Origin: JBOFBH01 sp051657715
GTDB lineage: Bacteria > Actinomycetota > Actinomycetes > Actinomycetales > Angustibacteraceae
Assembly (NCBI GenBank): GCA_051657715.1
Contig: JBOFLF010000061.1
Span: 1-64,000 of the forward strand
Direction: 5' to 3'
DNA: 64,000 nucleotides
Each line of letters begins with the position of its first letter. Position 1 is the stretch's first letter. Shown here piece after piece: positions 31,008 to 40,453 of this stretch. The translations under genes were made by a program, and so were the position numbers. The notes under the pieces were generated by a model. The model did no database searches. It worked only from the letters and a program-made list of their open reading frames with translations, and had not been told where the DNA came from.

Positions 31008-33392
31008 ATGGCTCGACGCGCGGCGCCCCGCAGCCTTGCCGACGAGCTGCGGTCGTGGGACGGCGAGCAGCTCGTCGCACTGCTGCGCGCCCGCCCCGAC
31101 CTGATCGTGCCGGCCCCGATCGATCTGGCGACGGTGGCGGCCCGGTCCACCACCCGGTCCAGCATCGGGCGGGCGCTGGACGGCCTGGACACGTTCGCCC
31201 TCCAGGTCGTCGATGCCCTGGCCGTCCAACCGGACGGAGCGTCCCGGGCCGCGACGGCGACCCTGCTCGGGCTGCGTCCCGCGGATCTGACCGCCGCGTT
31301 GGTCCAGCTACGGCGGACCGCCCTCGTCTGGGGTCCGGACTCCGCGCTGCGCCTCGTGCTCACCGTCCGGGAGGTGCTCGGCCCCTACCCTGCCGGCCTC
31401 GGGCCGCCGCTGCCGGCAACCGCCGCCGCGCCCACCGCACCCGACGCGCTGCAGGCTCTCTTGGACCAGGCGCCGGACGGTGTCCGGGGCGTCCTGGACC
31501 GGTTGGTCGACGGACCGCCGATCGGCTCGGTGCCGCACGCCGACCGGGTGGTGCACCCGGACGACGCCCGATCCCCCGTCGAGTGGCTGCTGGCGCACCG
31601 GTTGCTGACCGTGGCTGACGCCGACCACGTGGTGCTGCCCCGTGAGGTCGCCCTGCACCTGCGCGGCGGCCAGGTGCACCGGGATGTGCGGCCGAATCCG
31701 CCGCCGGCTAGCGGCGACGTCCTGGCGGTCGACGCCGTGTCCGCGGCGGCCGGTCCGGCCGCCGCGGAGGTGCTGGTGCTGGTCGAGGAGCTCGGCGAGC
31801 TGTGGGGGGCCGGCCCGCCGGGCGTCCTGCGCTCTGGTGGCCTGGGGGTGCGCGACCTGCGGCGCACCGCGACCGCGTTGGATGTGGACGAGCCCGTTGC
31901 CGCGCGGGTGGTCGAGCTGGCGTACGCCGCCGGGTTGATCGCCGACGACGGCGCGGCGGATCTGCGGTGGGCACCCACCCCGGCATACGACGACTGGGTC
32001 CGCGAGCCGGCGCCGGAGCGCTGGGCCACGCTGGCCGTGGCCTGGGCCGGCAGCGCTCGGGCTCCGGAGCTGGTGGGCACCCGGGACGATCGGGGAGTGG
32101 TCCGCGCCGCGCTGTCCGACGCGATCGTCCGGCCGGCGCTGGCGTCGGTGCGTGCCGACGTCCTCACCGAGCTGGTCGGGTTGGCCGCCGGAACCGCGCC
32201 GTCGGTGGATGCGCTGCTGGACCGGCTGCGGTGGCGCCGACCGCGCCGGGCGGGCGCCCCCTGGTACCGCACGACGACGGGCTGGGCGCTGCACGGCGCG
32301 GCCTGGTTGGGGGTGACCGGCCGGGGCGCGCTGTCCGCCGCCGGCACCGTGCTCGCCGAGCACCTCGCCGGATCCGGCGCGCCCGACTCGGGGGACGCGG
32401 TGGCCGCTGCGGCGGCGCCGATGCTGCCGCGGCCGGTCGAGCACGTGCTGCTGCAGGCCGATCTCACCGCGGTGGCACCCGGGCCGCTGCGCCGGGACCT
32501 GTCCCAGCTGTTGCGCCTGATCGCCGATATCGAGTCCCGCGGCGGCGCGACCGTCTACCGGTTCAGCGAGGCCAGTGTCCGCCGCGGCCTGGACGCCGGG
32601 TGGTCCGCCGACCTCCTACTCGATCAGCTCACCCAGATCAGCCGGACCCCGGTCCCGCAAGCCTTGTCGTACCTGCTGCGGGACGTCGCCCGGCGGCACG
32701 GGATGGTCCGGGTCGGTGCGGCGGCGGCGTACGTGCGCAGCGACGACCCAGCAGCGCTGCAGGAGCTGCTGGCCGACCGTCGGGCGGCGAGCTTGCGTCT
32801 GCGGATGCTGGCGCCGACCGTCCTGATCAGCCAGGCCGACCCGGCGACCACGCTGCGAGTGCTCCGGGACGTGGGGCTGGCACCTGGGGCCGAGACCGCT
32901 GACGGCACCGTGGCGGTCAGCCGGCCGGACGCCCGCCGCACCCCGGCCCGACGGCCGCCACACCCATCCGCTGGCCCGCCCGCGCACTCGACCGAGGTGC
33001 TGCAGGACCTCGTGCAGCGCCTCCGGACGAGCGTCCCGGCGAAGCAGGAAGCGCCGTCCGGACAGGCCCCGGTGCCACCGCACCGATCCCAACCGCGGCT
33101 GTCCACGCCCGCTCTCCCACCGCCCGACCCGGCCGTGATCATGGCCAGGTTGCGGGACGCGGTCGCCCACCGCAGCATGGTCCGGTTGCGGTTCACCGAC
33201 GCCACCGGCCGAGCCCACGACACGGTGGCCGAACCGCTGGTGGTGGACGGTGGCCGGATCACCTTCATGGACGTCGAGCGCCACCGCGTCCGCGAGGTGG
33301 CCGTGCACCGGATCGCCGGCGTCACGGACCACCTCGTCGACGATCCGGGGGTGCCTGCCACGGGCGCGATCGCCGATACCGCCGCGCGCTAG
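31008..33392 (+). CDS. Helicase-associated (helicase C-terminal domain 3) protein
   Basis: A 794-residue protein that lacks helicase motor motifs but belongs to the actinobacterial family usually coded next to the XPB helicase. It starts ARRAAPRSLADELRSWDGEQL (ATG 31008; earlier codons are not conserved), contains repeated winged-helix-like segments, and a conserved central block HVLLQADLTAVAPGPLRRDLSQLL. The block from ~residue 715 (VRLRFTDATGRAHDTVAEPLVVDGGRITFMDVE) is a WYL-like beta domain. XPB follows 1.05 kb downstream, separated by one gene. A role in repair with XPB is inferred from family and position. Confidence 0.85.
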   Translation: MARRAAPRSLADELRSWDGEQLVALLRARPDLIVPAPIDLATVAARSTTRSSIGRALDGLDTFALQVVDALAVQPDGASRAATATLLGLRPADLTAALVQLRRTALVWGPDSALRLVLTVREVLGPYPAGLGPPLPATAAAPTAPDALQALLDQAPDGVRGVLDRLVDGPPIGSVPHADRVVHPDDARSPVEWLLAHRLLTVADADHVVLPREVALHLRGGQVHRDVRPNPPPASGDVLAVDAVSAAAGPAAAEVLVLVEELGELWGAGPPGVLRSGGLGVRDLRRTATALDVDEPVAARVVELAYAAGLIADDGAADLRWAPTPAYDDWVREPAPERWATLAVAWAGSARAPELVGTRDDRGVVRAALSDAIVRPALASVRADVLTELVGLAAGTAPSVDALLDRLRWRRPRRAGAPWYRTTTGWALHGAAWLGVTGRGALSAAGTVLAEHLAGSGAPDSGDAVAAAAAPMLPRPVEHVLLQADLTAVAPGPLRRDLSQLLRLIADIESRGGATVYRFSEASVRRGLDAGWSADLLLDQLTQISRTPVPQALSYLLRDVARRHGMVRVGAAAAYVRSDDPAALQELLADRRAASLRLRMLAPTVLISQADPATTLRVLRDVGLAPGAETADGTVAVSRPDARRTPARRPPHPSAGPPAHSTEVLQDLVQRLRTSVPAKQEAPSGQAPVPPHRSQPRLSTPALPPPDPAVIMARLRDAVAHRSMVRLRFTDATGRAHDTVAEPLVVDGGRITFMDVERHRVREVAVHRIAGVTDHLVDDPGVPATGAIADTAAR

Positions 33393-33505
33393 GGTTGTGC
33401 CGGCTCTGAAGCCCCACCACCACGACGTCACCGCGACGCCGCCACGACCAGGCCGCTGGACCGCCACGACTCGACCCCGACGCCCGTTGGTACCTGGAGG
33501 ACGCC

Positions 33506-34405
33506 ATGACCGACGAGCCGCCGACCAGGCAACAGCCCAGCGCCCCGGACGACGACCCACCGGCCACACCACCGACGCCGTCCGGCGCCGCGGAGCCGCC
33601 GTCCTGGCAGGCCCCACCGCCCCCGCAACCGGCCGTCCCGATAAGGCCACCAACCCCTCCGCAGGTATCCGCCCCTCCGCAGACACCCCCGCAGACACCC
33701 CCGCCGCCGCAATCGCCAGGCTCGGGGACGCCGGAGCACCTACCAGCGTCGCAGCCGCAGTTGTCGCAAGAGTCGTGGCGGGCGCCCGGGAGTGGGCCGA
33801 CGCCCCAGGCTCCGGACGAGCCGCCCGTGCGGCCCCCCAGCGGTCCGACCAACCCGTACGGTGCGCCACCCCCAGGCCCGCCACCCGCACCTCGCCAGCT
33901 CCTCCCCGGATCTGGCAATCAGCCCTTCGCCACACCGACCAATCAGCCGTATGGCCCACCTGGTGGCGCACCGTACGACCTCGCGGGGGCACCGCCGAGA
34001 CCGCCGTATGGCCCGCCGCCGTTCCAACCGGGTGCGCCTATCACCCCACCAGGCATGCCTGCTACCGGCGGTTTCCCTCAGACGTCCGGCAAGGCGACCA
34101 CGGTGCTGGCGCTCGGGATCTCGAGCCTGGTGCTGCTGGTGACCTGCTTCCTCAGCGTCGTGGCATTTGTGCCCGGGGTCATCGGCGTCACGATGGCCGG
34201 TGGTGCCCGGCGCGAGATCGCCGCGTCCGGTGGGCGGTTGACCGGCGAGAGCCAGGTGCAGGCCGGGGTGATTTGCTCCTGGGTCACCATCGGCCTGTCT
34301 GTCCTGCTACTCATCGTCGGGATCATCGTGTTCGCGGCTGGGCTCGCCAACTCGGATGATGTCATCAGCGGCGCGTCCGCCCTGGCAGTTCCGCTCAGCA
34401 GCTGA
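33506..34405 (+). CDS. DUF4190 membrane protein with proline-rich N-terminus
   Basis: A 299-residue protein. The first ~190 residues are a Pro/Gly/Gln-rich cytoplasmic region (e.g. PPQTPPQTPPPPQSPG and repeated PYGPP), and the last ~100 hold two transmembrane helices of DUF4190: TTVLALGISSLVLLVTCFLSVVAFVPGVIGVTMAG and GVICSWVTIGLSVLLLIVGIIVFAAGLA. Family function unknown; such proteins are found at cell poles and septa in some actinobacteria. ATG 33506 follows GGAGG. It lies between the two helicase genes on the same strand. Confidence 0.8.
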   Translation: MTDEPPTRQQPSAPDDDPPATPPTPSGAAEPPSWQAPPPPQPAVPIRPPTPPQVSAPPQTPPQTPPPPQSPGSGTPEHLPASQPQLSQESWRAPGSGPTPQAPDEPPVRPPSGPTNPYGAPPPGPPPAPRQLLPGSGNQPFATPTNQPYGPPGGAPYDLAGAPPRPPYGPPPFQPGAPITPPGMPATGGFPQTSGKATTVLALGISSLVLLVTCFLSVVAFVPGVIGVTMAGGARREIAASGGRLTGESQVQAGVICSWVTIGLSVLLLIVGIIVFAAGLANSDDVISGASALAVPLSS

Positions 34406-34438
34406 ACGAGTCGCGGTCGACCGCTCCAAGGAGATCAT

Positions 34439-36088
34439 GTGCCTGACGGACCGCTGATCGTGCAGAGCGACAAGACGCTGCTGCTGGAGGTCGACCACCC
34501 CGCCGCGGGCGCCTGCCGGCAGGCGATCGCCCCGTTCGCCGAGCTGGAACGGGCGCCGGAGCATGTGCACACCTACCGGCTCACTCCGCTCGGGCTGTGG
34601 AACGCCCGAGCGGCCGGGCACGACGCCGAGCAGGTGGTGGACGCGCTGCTCACCCACTCCCGCTACCCGGTGCCGCACGCCCTGCTGGTGGACGTCGCGG
34701 AGACCATGTCCCGCTACGGCCGGCTGCGTCTGGAGAAACACCCGAGCGACGGCTTGGTGCTGCACGCGGTCGACGTCCCGGTGCTCGAGGAGGTGCTGCG
34801 CAGCAAGCGGGTCCAACCTCTGGTCGGTCGCCGGCTGGGCGACGAGACCGTCGCCGTGCATCCCAGCGAGCGCGGGCACCTCAAGCAGGTGCTGCTCAAG
34901 CTCGGCTGGCCGGCGCAGGATCTCGCCGGCTACGTAGACGGCGAGGCGCACCCGATCGAGCTGGCCACCGACGGCTGGTCGCTGCGTCCGTACCAGGCCG
35001 CGGCGGTGGACGGCTTCTGGCACGGCGGGTCCGGGGTGGTGGTGCTGCCGTGCGGGGCCGGCAAGACCCTGGTGGGCGCGGCCGCGATGGCGCGGGCGTC
35101 GTCCACCACGCTGGTCCTGGTGACCAACACGGTGGCCGCCCGGCAGTGGCGGGACGAGCTGCTGCGACGCACCTCGCTCACCGAGGACGAGATCGGCGAG
35201 TACTCCGGGGCTCGCAAGGACGTCCGCCCGGTGACCATCGCCACCTACCAGGTGCTGACCGTGAAGCGGAAGGGGGTCTTCCCGCACCTGGAGCTGCTGG
35301 ACGCCCGGGACTGGGGCCTGGTCGTCTACGACGAGGTGCACCTGCTGCCCGCGCCGATCTTCCGGATGACCGCGGACCTGCAGGCCCGGCGCCGCCTCGG
35401 CCTGACCGCCACCCTGGTCCGTGAGGACGGCCGAGAAGGCGACGTGTTCAGCCTGATCGGCCCCAAGCGGTACGACGCCCCGTGGAAGGACATCGAGTCC
35501 CAGGGGTACATCGCGCCCGCGGACTGCGTCGAGGTCCGGGTCACCTTGCCAGACGCCGAGCGGCTGACCTACGCCACCGCCGAGCCGGACGTGCGGTACC
35601 GGCTCGCGGCGTCCAGCGACGTCAAGACCCGGGTGGTCGAGCGGCTGGTCGCCCAGCACGCCAGCGAGCCGACCCTGGTGATCGGCCAGTACCTGGACCA
35701 GCTGGAGGAGCTGGGCGACCGGCTCGGCGCCCCGGTGATCACCGGGGGGACGACGGTCCGCGAGCGGCAGCGGTTGTTCGACGCCTTTCGTGCCGGGCAG
35801 CAGCGGCTGCTGGTGGTGAGCAAGGTGGCGAACTTCTCCATCGACCTGCCCGAGGCGAGCGTGGCCATCCAGGTGTCCGGCTCGTTCGGCTCCCGGCAGG
35901 AGGAGGCTCAGCGGCTGGGTCGGCTGCTGCGCCCCAAGGGCGACCACCGGACCGCCCGCTTCTACACCCTGGTCGCCCGGGACACCGTGGACGCCGACTT
36001 CGCCGCCCACCGCCAGCGCTTCCTCGCCGAGCAGGGCTATGCGTACCGCATCATCGACGCCGACGACGTACCGGAGATCCCTGCGTAG
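34439..36088 (+). CDS. DNA repair helicase XPB
   Basis: A 549-residue superfamily 2 helicase of the XPB/Rad25 type found in actinobacteria. Motifs: RPYQAAAVDGFW (Q-like), LPCGAGKTLVGAAA (Walker A, ~205), VVYDEVHLLP (DEVH, Walker B), RRLGLTATLVREDGRE (motif III with the XPB-specific RED region), and QEEAQRLGRLLRPKG (motif VI). An N-terminal damage-recognition-like region occupies ~1-175. GTG 34439 has AAGGAG at five bases. It probably acts with the helicase-associated protein upstream in nucleotide excision repair or transcription coupling; that is family knowledge, not shown here. Confidence 0.93.
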   Translation: MPDGPLIVQSDKTLLLEVDHPAAGACRQAIAPFAELERAPEHVHTYRLTPLGLWNARAAGHDAEQVVDALLTHSRYPVPHALLVDVAETMSRYGRLRLEKHPSDGLVLHAVDVPVLEEVLRSKRVQPLVGRRLGDETVAVHPSERGHLKQVLLKLGWPAQDLAGYVDGEAHPIELATDGWSLRPYQAAAVDGFWHGGSGVVVLPCGAGKTLVGAAAMARASSTTLVLVTNTVAARQWRDELLRRTSLTEDEIGEYSGARKDVRPVTIATYQVLTVKRKGVFPHLELLDARDWGLVVYDEVHLLPAPIFRMTADLQARRRLGLTATLVREDGREGDVFSLIGPKRYDAPWKDIESQGYIAPADCVEVRVTLPDAERLTYATAEPDVRYRLAASSDVKTRVVERLVAQHASEPTLVIGQYLDQLEELGDRLGAPVITGGTTVRERQRLFDAFRAGQQRLLVVSKVANFSIDLPEASVAIQVSGSFGSRQEEAQRLGRLLRPKGDHRTARFYTLVARDTVDADFAAHRQRFLAEQGYAYRIIDADDVPEIPA

Positions 36089-36288
36089 GGGCCAGAAACA
36101 CCTGCGGGCTTGCCCGTCAACCGGTCAGCGCCTCCAGCGCAGCCGCGCACTCACGTCGCCAGCCAGCGCTCATGATTTCGCTCACCCCCGCCATCGCCAC
36201 CAGGGGTAGCTCCTCGCATACTCTCAGTCAGCCAATCGGCGACTCCACGCCTGCAGCGGCAATTGAATCTCATCAGAGGGAGCACTTC

Positions 36289-39200
36289 ATGGGTCTGTTC
36301 CGCCGTAAGGTGACGGCCACCGTCGCCGTTGTGATCGCGACCGCCGGGTTGACGGGGCTCAGCGTCGGCGTCAAGCCCGACCGCGCGATCGCCACCCCGG
36401 GGTCTCCCGGGGTGCCCGGGCCGGGGATCCTCCTTTTCGAGGAGGACTTCGAGAACAGCCCCAACGCCACCATCACCCCGTTGGCCTCGTACGCCTCCGC
36501 CACCGGGCAGGCCTACACCGCGGACCCAGCATGGCTAGACACCAATGACTGCAACGGGTTCGTCCTCAGCGCATCGGTGCCGCTGGCGAATTACGGCAGC
36601 TGCCTCGGTACTTTTTGGTATCACCCGATCGGGCGGTTGCGGGAGCTGGCTGACGCCGTCGGTCAGTTCAACGGCCAGCCAGCCGGCGAGAACTCACTGG
36701 TGTCCGCCTACACGTTCAAGATCAACCGCGCATCGGGCCTCGTGGAGTTCCAGACGGCGGCGGCTGTTCCGCTATCGCCGGTACCAGGTGGGCGGTTCGT
36801 CAGCTTCTCGGTCGACATCGGTGCACAGAACTGTGATGCAGCGATCTACTCCCCTCTCCTGCAGTTCGCTCTGAGCAGCGGCGGCTCTGAGACGCCGATG
36901 GGCGATCCGATCGACGGCTGCGGTGGCCTGACCGGCTTCGTTACCAATGTCGACCGTCTGGTGACCAACGAGGGCGTGTACTTCGCCGGGTCCAGCCTGG
37001 ACGTGGTGATGCGCAACCTCGAAGGTCGCCAGAACGGCAACGACCACGCCTTCGACAACATTCGCGTCATCGACACGACGCCGCAGATCGATAAGTCGTT
37101 CAGCCGACCGACGACCGCGGTCGGCTCCTCGGTGCGGGCGACCTTCACCATCACCAACACCGACGAGCTGGGCGCCAAAGCCGGCTGGGAGTTCACCGAC
37201 ACCTTGCCATCCGGCATGACCATCGCCGACCCAGCCGACTTCTCCACCACCTGCGAGAACGGCGCGTTCACCGGTACGGCCGGGGGGAGCCAGGCGGCCT
37301 TCTCCGGTGACCTGACCACCGGGCAGGCGTCGTGCACCCTCAGCATCTCGGTGACGTCGAGTACCGCCGGTTCGTACACCAACGGTCCCGGAGACATCTC
37401 TGATGTCCGAGGGCTGCTGCTTCCAGCCGATGCCACGGTCGAGTTCGTCGCCCCCGAAGCGACCGCCGACACCTCGACAACTCCGCAGGACGTGCCGGTC
37501 ACGGTGCCGGTGCTGACCAACGACACGTTCCCACCAGGCAGCACGGCGGACCCGGCCAGCGTCCAGCTGCGCGATCCCGCCACCGGCAGCTACGGCACCA
37601 CCGTCACCATCCCCGGTGAAGGCACCTACACCGTGAACCCAGCCACCGGCGAGGTGGCCTTCGACCCGGTGCCGTCCTTCGTCGGCAACGCCACCCCCAT
37701 CACGTACCGGGTCGCCGACGACCTGGGCAACACCGCGACCGCCACGATCGGCATCGAGGTGACCCAGATCGTCCCCACCGCCCAGGACGACTCGGCGTCC
37801 ACTGCGGTCGACACCAACGTGACGATCCCGGTCGTCGCCAACGACCAACCCGGTGATCCGTCGGCGCCGTTGGATCCGACGTCCGTGCGGTTGCGTAACC
37901 CCGCCACCGGAGCCTTCGGCACGACCGTGACGATCCCCGGTGAGGGCACCTACACGGTGAACACCACCACCGGCGCCGTGGCCTTCGACCCGCTACCGAC
38001 GTTCTTCGGCGCGGCGACCCCGATCACCTACCGGGTCGCCGACGACAACGGCAGCACGAGCACGGCCTCGATCGAGGTCACCGTGGCCCCCGACGACCCG
38101 CAGGCCAACGCCGACACCGCCTCGACGTCCCAGGGCGTTCCGGTGACCACCTCCGTGCTGACGAACGACACCCCGGGCAGCCTGCCGCTCGATCCGACGA
38201 CCGTCCGCCTGCAGGACCCGGCGACCGGTTCGTTCGGCACGACCGTCACCATCCCCGGTGAGGGCACCTACACGGTGAACACCACCACCGGCGCCGTGAC
38301 CTTCGCTCCCGAGCCGTCCTTCACCGGCGCGGCGACCCCCATCACCTACCGGGTCGCCGACACCGACGGGACCACCACGACGGCCGACTACACGGTCACC
38401 GTCGCGGCCGTCACTCCGACCGCCAGCAACGACTCGGCCACCCTGCCCTCCGGGACCTCGGTGACCATCCCGGTCCTCGGCAACGACCGTCCCGGCCACT
38501 CCGCCGTGCCGCTCGACGCCGCCACGGTGCGGCTGCAAGACCCGGCGACCGGCGCCTATGGGACGTCGGTCACGATCCCGGGGGAAGGAACCTACGAGGT
38601 GAGCTCGACGGGCGTCGTCACGTTCACCCCGCTGGACACCTTCACCGGCCCCGCGACACCGGTCACGTACCGGGTGGCCGACGCCAACGGGGTGACCGAC
38701 ACCGCGACGATCTCGGTCACGGTGTCCGACCCGCCGAAGGCCGAGGACGACACCGCGACCACATCTCAGGACACCACCACCACCGTCGACGTCACGGCCA
38801 ACGACAACCCCGGCGCGAACGGCGGTGCGCCGCTCGACCCCACCACAGTGCGGCTGCGGGACCCGGCGACCGGCGCCTACGGCACCAGCGTCACCATCCC
38901 CGGTGAGGGCCGATACACGGTCGACAGCGCGGGGAAGGTGACGTTCGATCCGGTGCCGGGCTTCGCCGGGCCGGCCACACCGATCACCTATCGGGTGGCT
39001 GACCGCGACGGTCTCACCACCACCGCCACCCTCACCATCTCGGTCACTCCCAAGCCGGCCGCGCGACCCGACGAGGTGATCGCTGGGTCCGGTGCCATGG
39101 TGATACTGAATCCTCTGGGCAACGACCGCCCGTCCAGCGGGGCGAAGTTCCTGTTGAACACGATGCGCTTGGTCGATCCGGGCACGGGAAGGCTGGTCAC

Positions 39201-39516
39201 GTCGATCTTCATCCCAGGCCAGGGCCGCTGGACGGTCCTGGCCGACGGTCGGGTCGCGTTCACCGCTGTTGATGGCTTCTCCGGCCAGGCGACCATCGAC
39301 TACGTGGTGCAGGACTCCTCCGGTCGCCGTACCGGATCCACGCTGAGCGTCGCGGTCAGCGACGACGGCGCACCGGTGACCAGCGATGAGCTGAGCGGCC
39401 TGCCGTCCACCGGCAGTCAACCCGGCCCGTTCGTCGGCGCAGGCCTGGGTCTGCTCGCGATCGGTGCCGCCCTCACCGCAGCCGCCCGTCGCAGACGCTA
39501 CGGAGGCGAAGCCTGA
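36289..39516 (+). CDS. LPxTG cell-wall-anchored protein with CshA-like repeats
   Basis: A 1075-residue surface protein. ATG 36289 follows GAGGG. Residues ~1-30 are a signal peptide (VTATVAVVIATAGLTGLSVG). Next come a globular N-terminal region (EEDFENSPNATITPLA), a DUF11-like domain (ITNTDELGAKAGWEFTDTLP...), then six ~104-residue repeats of the CshA fibril type, five close copies and one divergent. Each has GTTVTIPGEGTYTVN and TPITYRVAD blocks. The end is LPSTG, a hydrophobic helix and RRRR, the sortase signal. No sortase gene is in the window. Likely an adhesin or fibre. Ends at a strong terminator. Confidence 0.9.
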   Translation: MGLFRRKVTATVAVVIATAGLTGLSVGVKPDRAIATPGSPGVPGPGILLFEEDFENSPNATITPLASYASATGQAYTADPAWLDTNDCNGFVLSASVPLANYGSCLGTFWYHPIGRLRELADAVGQFNGQPAGENSLVSAYTFKINRASGLVEFQTAAAVPLSPVPGGRFVSFSVDIGAQNCDAAIYSPLLQFALSSGGSETPMGDPIDGCGGLTGFVTNVDRLVTNEGVYFAGSSLDVVMRNLEGRQNGNDHAFDNIRVIDTTPQIDKSFSRPTTAVGSSVRATFTITNTDELGAKAGWEFTDTLPSGMTIADPADFSTTCENGAFTGTAGGSQAAFSGDLTTGQASCTLSISVTSSTAGSYTNGPGDISDVRGLLLPADATVEFVAPEATADTSTTPQDVPVTVPVLTNDTFPPGSTADPASVQLRDPATGSYGTTVTIPGEGTYTVNPATGEVAFDPVPSFVGNATPITYRVADDLGNTATATIGIEVTQIVPTAQDDSASTAVDTNVTIPVVANDQPGDPSAPLDPTSVRLRNPATGAFGTTVTIPGEGTYTVNTTTGAVAFDPLPTFFGAATPITYRVADDNGSTSTASIEVTVAPDDPQANADTASTSQGVPVTTSVLTNDTPGSLPLDPTTVRLQDPATGSFGTTVTIPGEGTYTVNTTTGAVTFAPEPSFTGAATPITYRVADTDGTTTTADYTVTVAAVTPTASNDSATLPSGTSVTIPVLGNDRPGHSAVPLDAATVRLQDPATGAYGTSVTIPGEGTYEVSSTGVVTFTPLDTFTGPATPVTYRVADANGVTDTATISVTVSDPPKAEDDTATTSQDTTTTVDVTANDNPGANGGAPLDPTTVRLRDPATGAYGTSVTIPGEGRYTVDSAGKVTFDPVPGFAGPATPITYRVADRDGLTTTATLTISVTPKPAARPDEVIAGSGAMVILNPLGNDRPSSGAKFLLNTMRLVDPGTGRLVTSIFIPGQGRWTVLADGRVAFTAVDGFSGQATIDYVVQDSSGRRTGSTLSVAVSDDGAPVTSDELSGLPSTGSQPGPFVGAGLGLLAIGAALTAAARRRRYGGEA

Positions 39517-39539
39517 TCAGGACTGCCTGATCAGGACTG

Positions 39540-39582
39540 AACGAGGAATGCCTGGACCAGATGGGTCCAGGCATTCCTCGTT
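39540..39582 (+). terminator. Strong hairpin terminator
   Basis: AACGAGGAATGCCTGGACC (39540-39558) is a 19-bp perfect inverted match to 39564-39582 with a 5-base loop, followed by TTT. It lies 24 bases after the LPxTG gene stop and separates that gene from the two-component locus. Confidence 0.92.
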
Positions 39583-39739
39583 TCTGAGAACAACACACGC
39601 CGCCGCAGGAGTGGGGCCGCAGAACTACTCGTCGGCCATGCCTCCGTCCTCGAGCCGGGGTCGTTCACCGGCTGACCGACCCGACGTCCAGCCAACTCCC
39701 AGGAGGGCGCCTCACACTGGGTGCAGGAGGTGAGCACTC

Positions 39740-40453
39740 GTGGTGTCGTCCGATACCCCGCAGGCGCGGCTGCTCGTCGTCGAGGACGAGCCGAACATCC
39801 GTGAGCTGTTGTCCACGTCGCTGCGGTTCGCCGGGTTCGACGTGCACACCGCCGCAGACGGCGCCACCGCGCTCAAGCTGGCCGAGAGCACCCGACCGGA
39901 CCTGCTGGTGCTCGACGTCATGCTGCCGGACATGGACGGCTTCGCGGTCACCCGTCGCTTGCGGGACGGCGGGCGACGGGTGCCGATCCTGTTCCTGACC
40001 GCCCGGGACGGCACCGACGACAAGGTCACCGGCCTGACCGTCGGCGGCGACGACTACGTCACCAAGCCCTTCAGCCTCGAGGAGGTGGTCGCGCGGATCC
40101 GGGCCGTGCTGCGCCGCACCGGCGACCACCAGTCCGAGGGTTCGCGACTGGTGTTCGCGGATGTCGAGCTGGACGAGGACTCCCACGAGGTGTGGCGAAC
40201 TGGGCGGCCGATCGACCTGTCCCCCACCGAGTTCAAGCTGCTGCGCTACTTCATGCTCAACCCGAACCGGGTGCTGTCCAAGGCGCAGATCCTGGACCAC
40301 GTGTGGGACTACGACTTCCGCGGCGAGGCCGGGATCGTCGAGTCGTACGTCTCCTACTTGCGCCGCAAGGTGGATGCCGCGGACGGGCCACCGTTGATCC
40401 ACACCCGCCGGGGAGTCGGGTACGTGCTGAGGCTGCCACCCGGTCATGCCTGA
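39740..40453 (+). CDS. OmpR/PhoB-family response regulator (MprA-like)
   Basis: A 237-residue response regulator. Receiver domain 1-120 with acidic pocket E15/D16, phospho-Asp D59 in VLDVMLPDMDG, T in LFLTARDG and K in YVTKPF; winged helix 140-235 (PTEFKLLRYFMLNPNRVLSKAQILDHVW..YLRRKVD). GTG 39740 (or 39743) is preceded by GGAGG. The ATG of the kinase gene overlaps its end by eight bases. The gene order regulator-kinase-HtrA matches mprA-mprB-pepD of mycobacteria, so it is probably an envelope-stress regulator; orthology is inferred from synteny. Confidence 0.93.
   Translation: MVSSDTPQARLLVVEDEPNIRELLSTSLRFAGFDVHTAADGATALKLAESTRPDLLVLDVMLPDMDGFAVTRRLRDGGRRVPILFLTARDGTDDKVTGLTVGGDDYVTKPFSLEEVVARIRAVLRRTGDHQSEGSRLVFADVELDEDSHEVWRTGRPIDLSPTEFKLLRYFMLNPNRVLSKAQILDHVWDYDFRGEAGIVESYVSYLRRKVDAADGPPLIHTRRGVGYVLRLPPGHA

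Noticed and set aside
34307..36010. 567-codon minus-strand open frame
   Set aside because: Antisense to XPB, which has all helicase motifs.
35482..36288. Extension of the LPxTG protein into the XPB gene
   Set aside because: The frame is a shadow of XPB; ATG 36289 has a ribosome binding site and a signal peptide follows.
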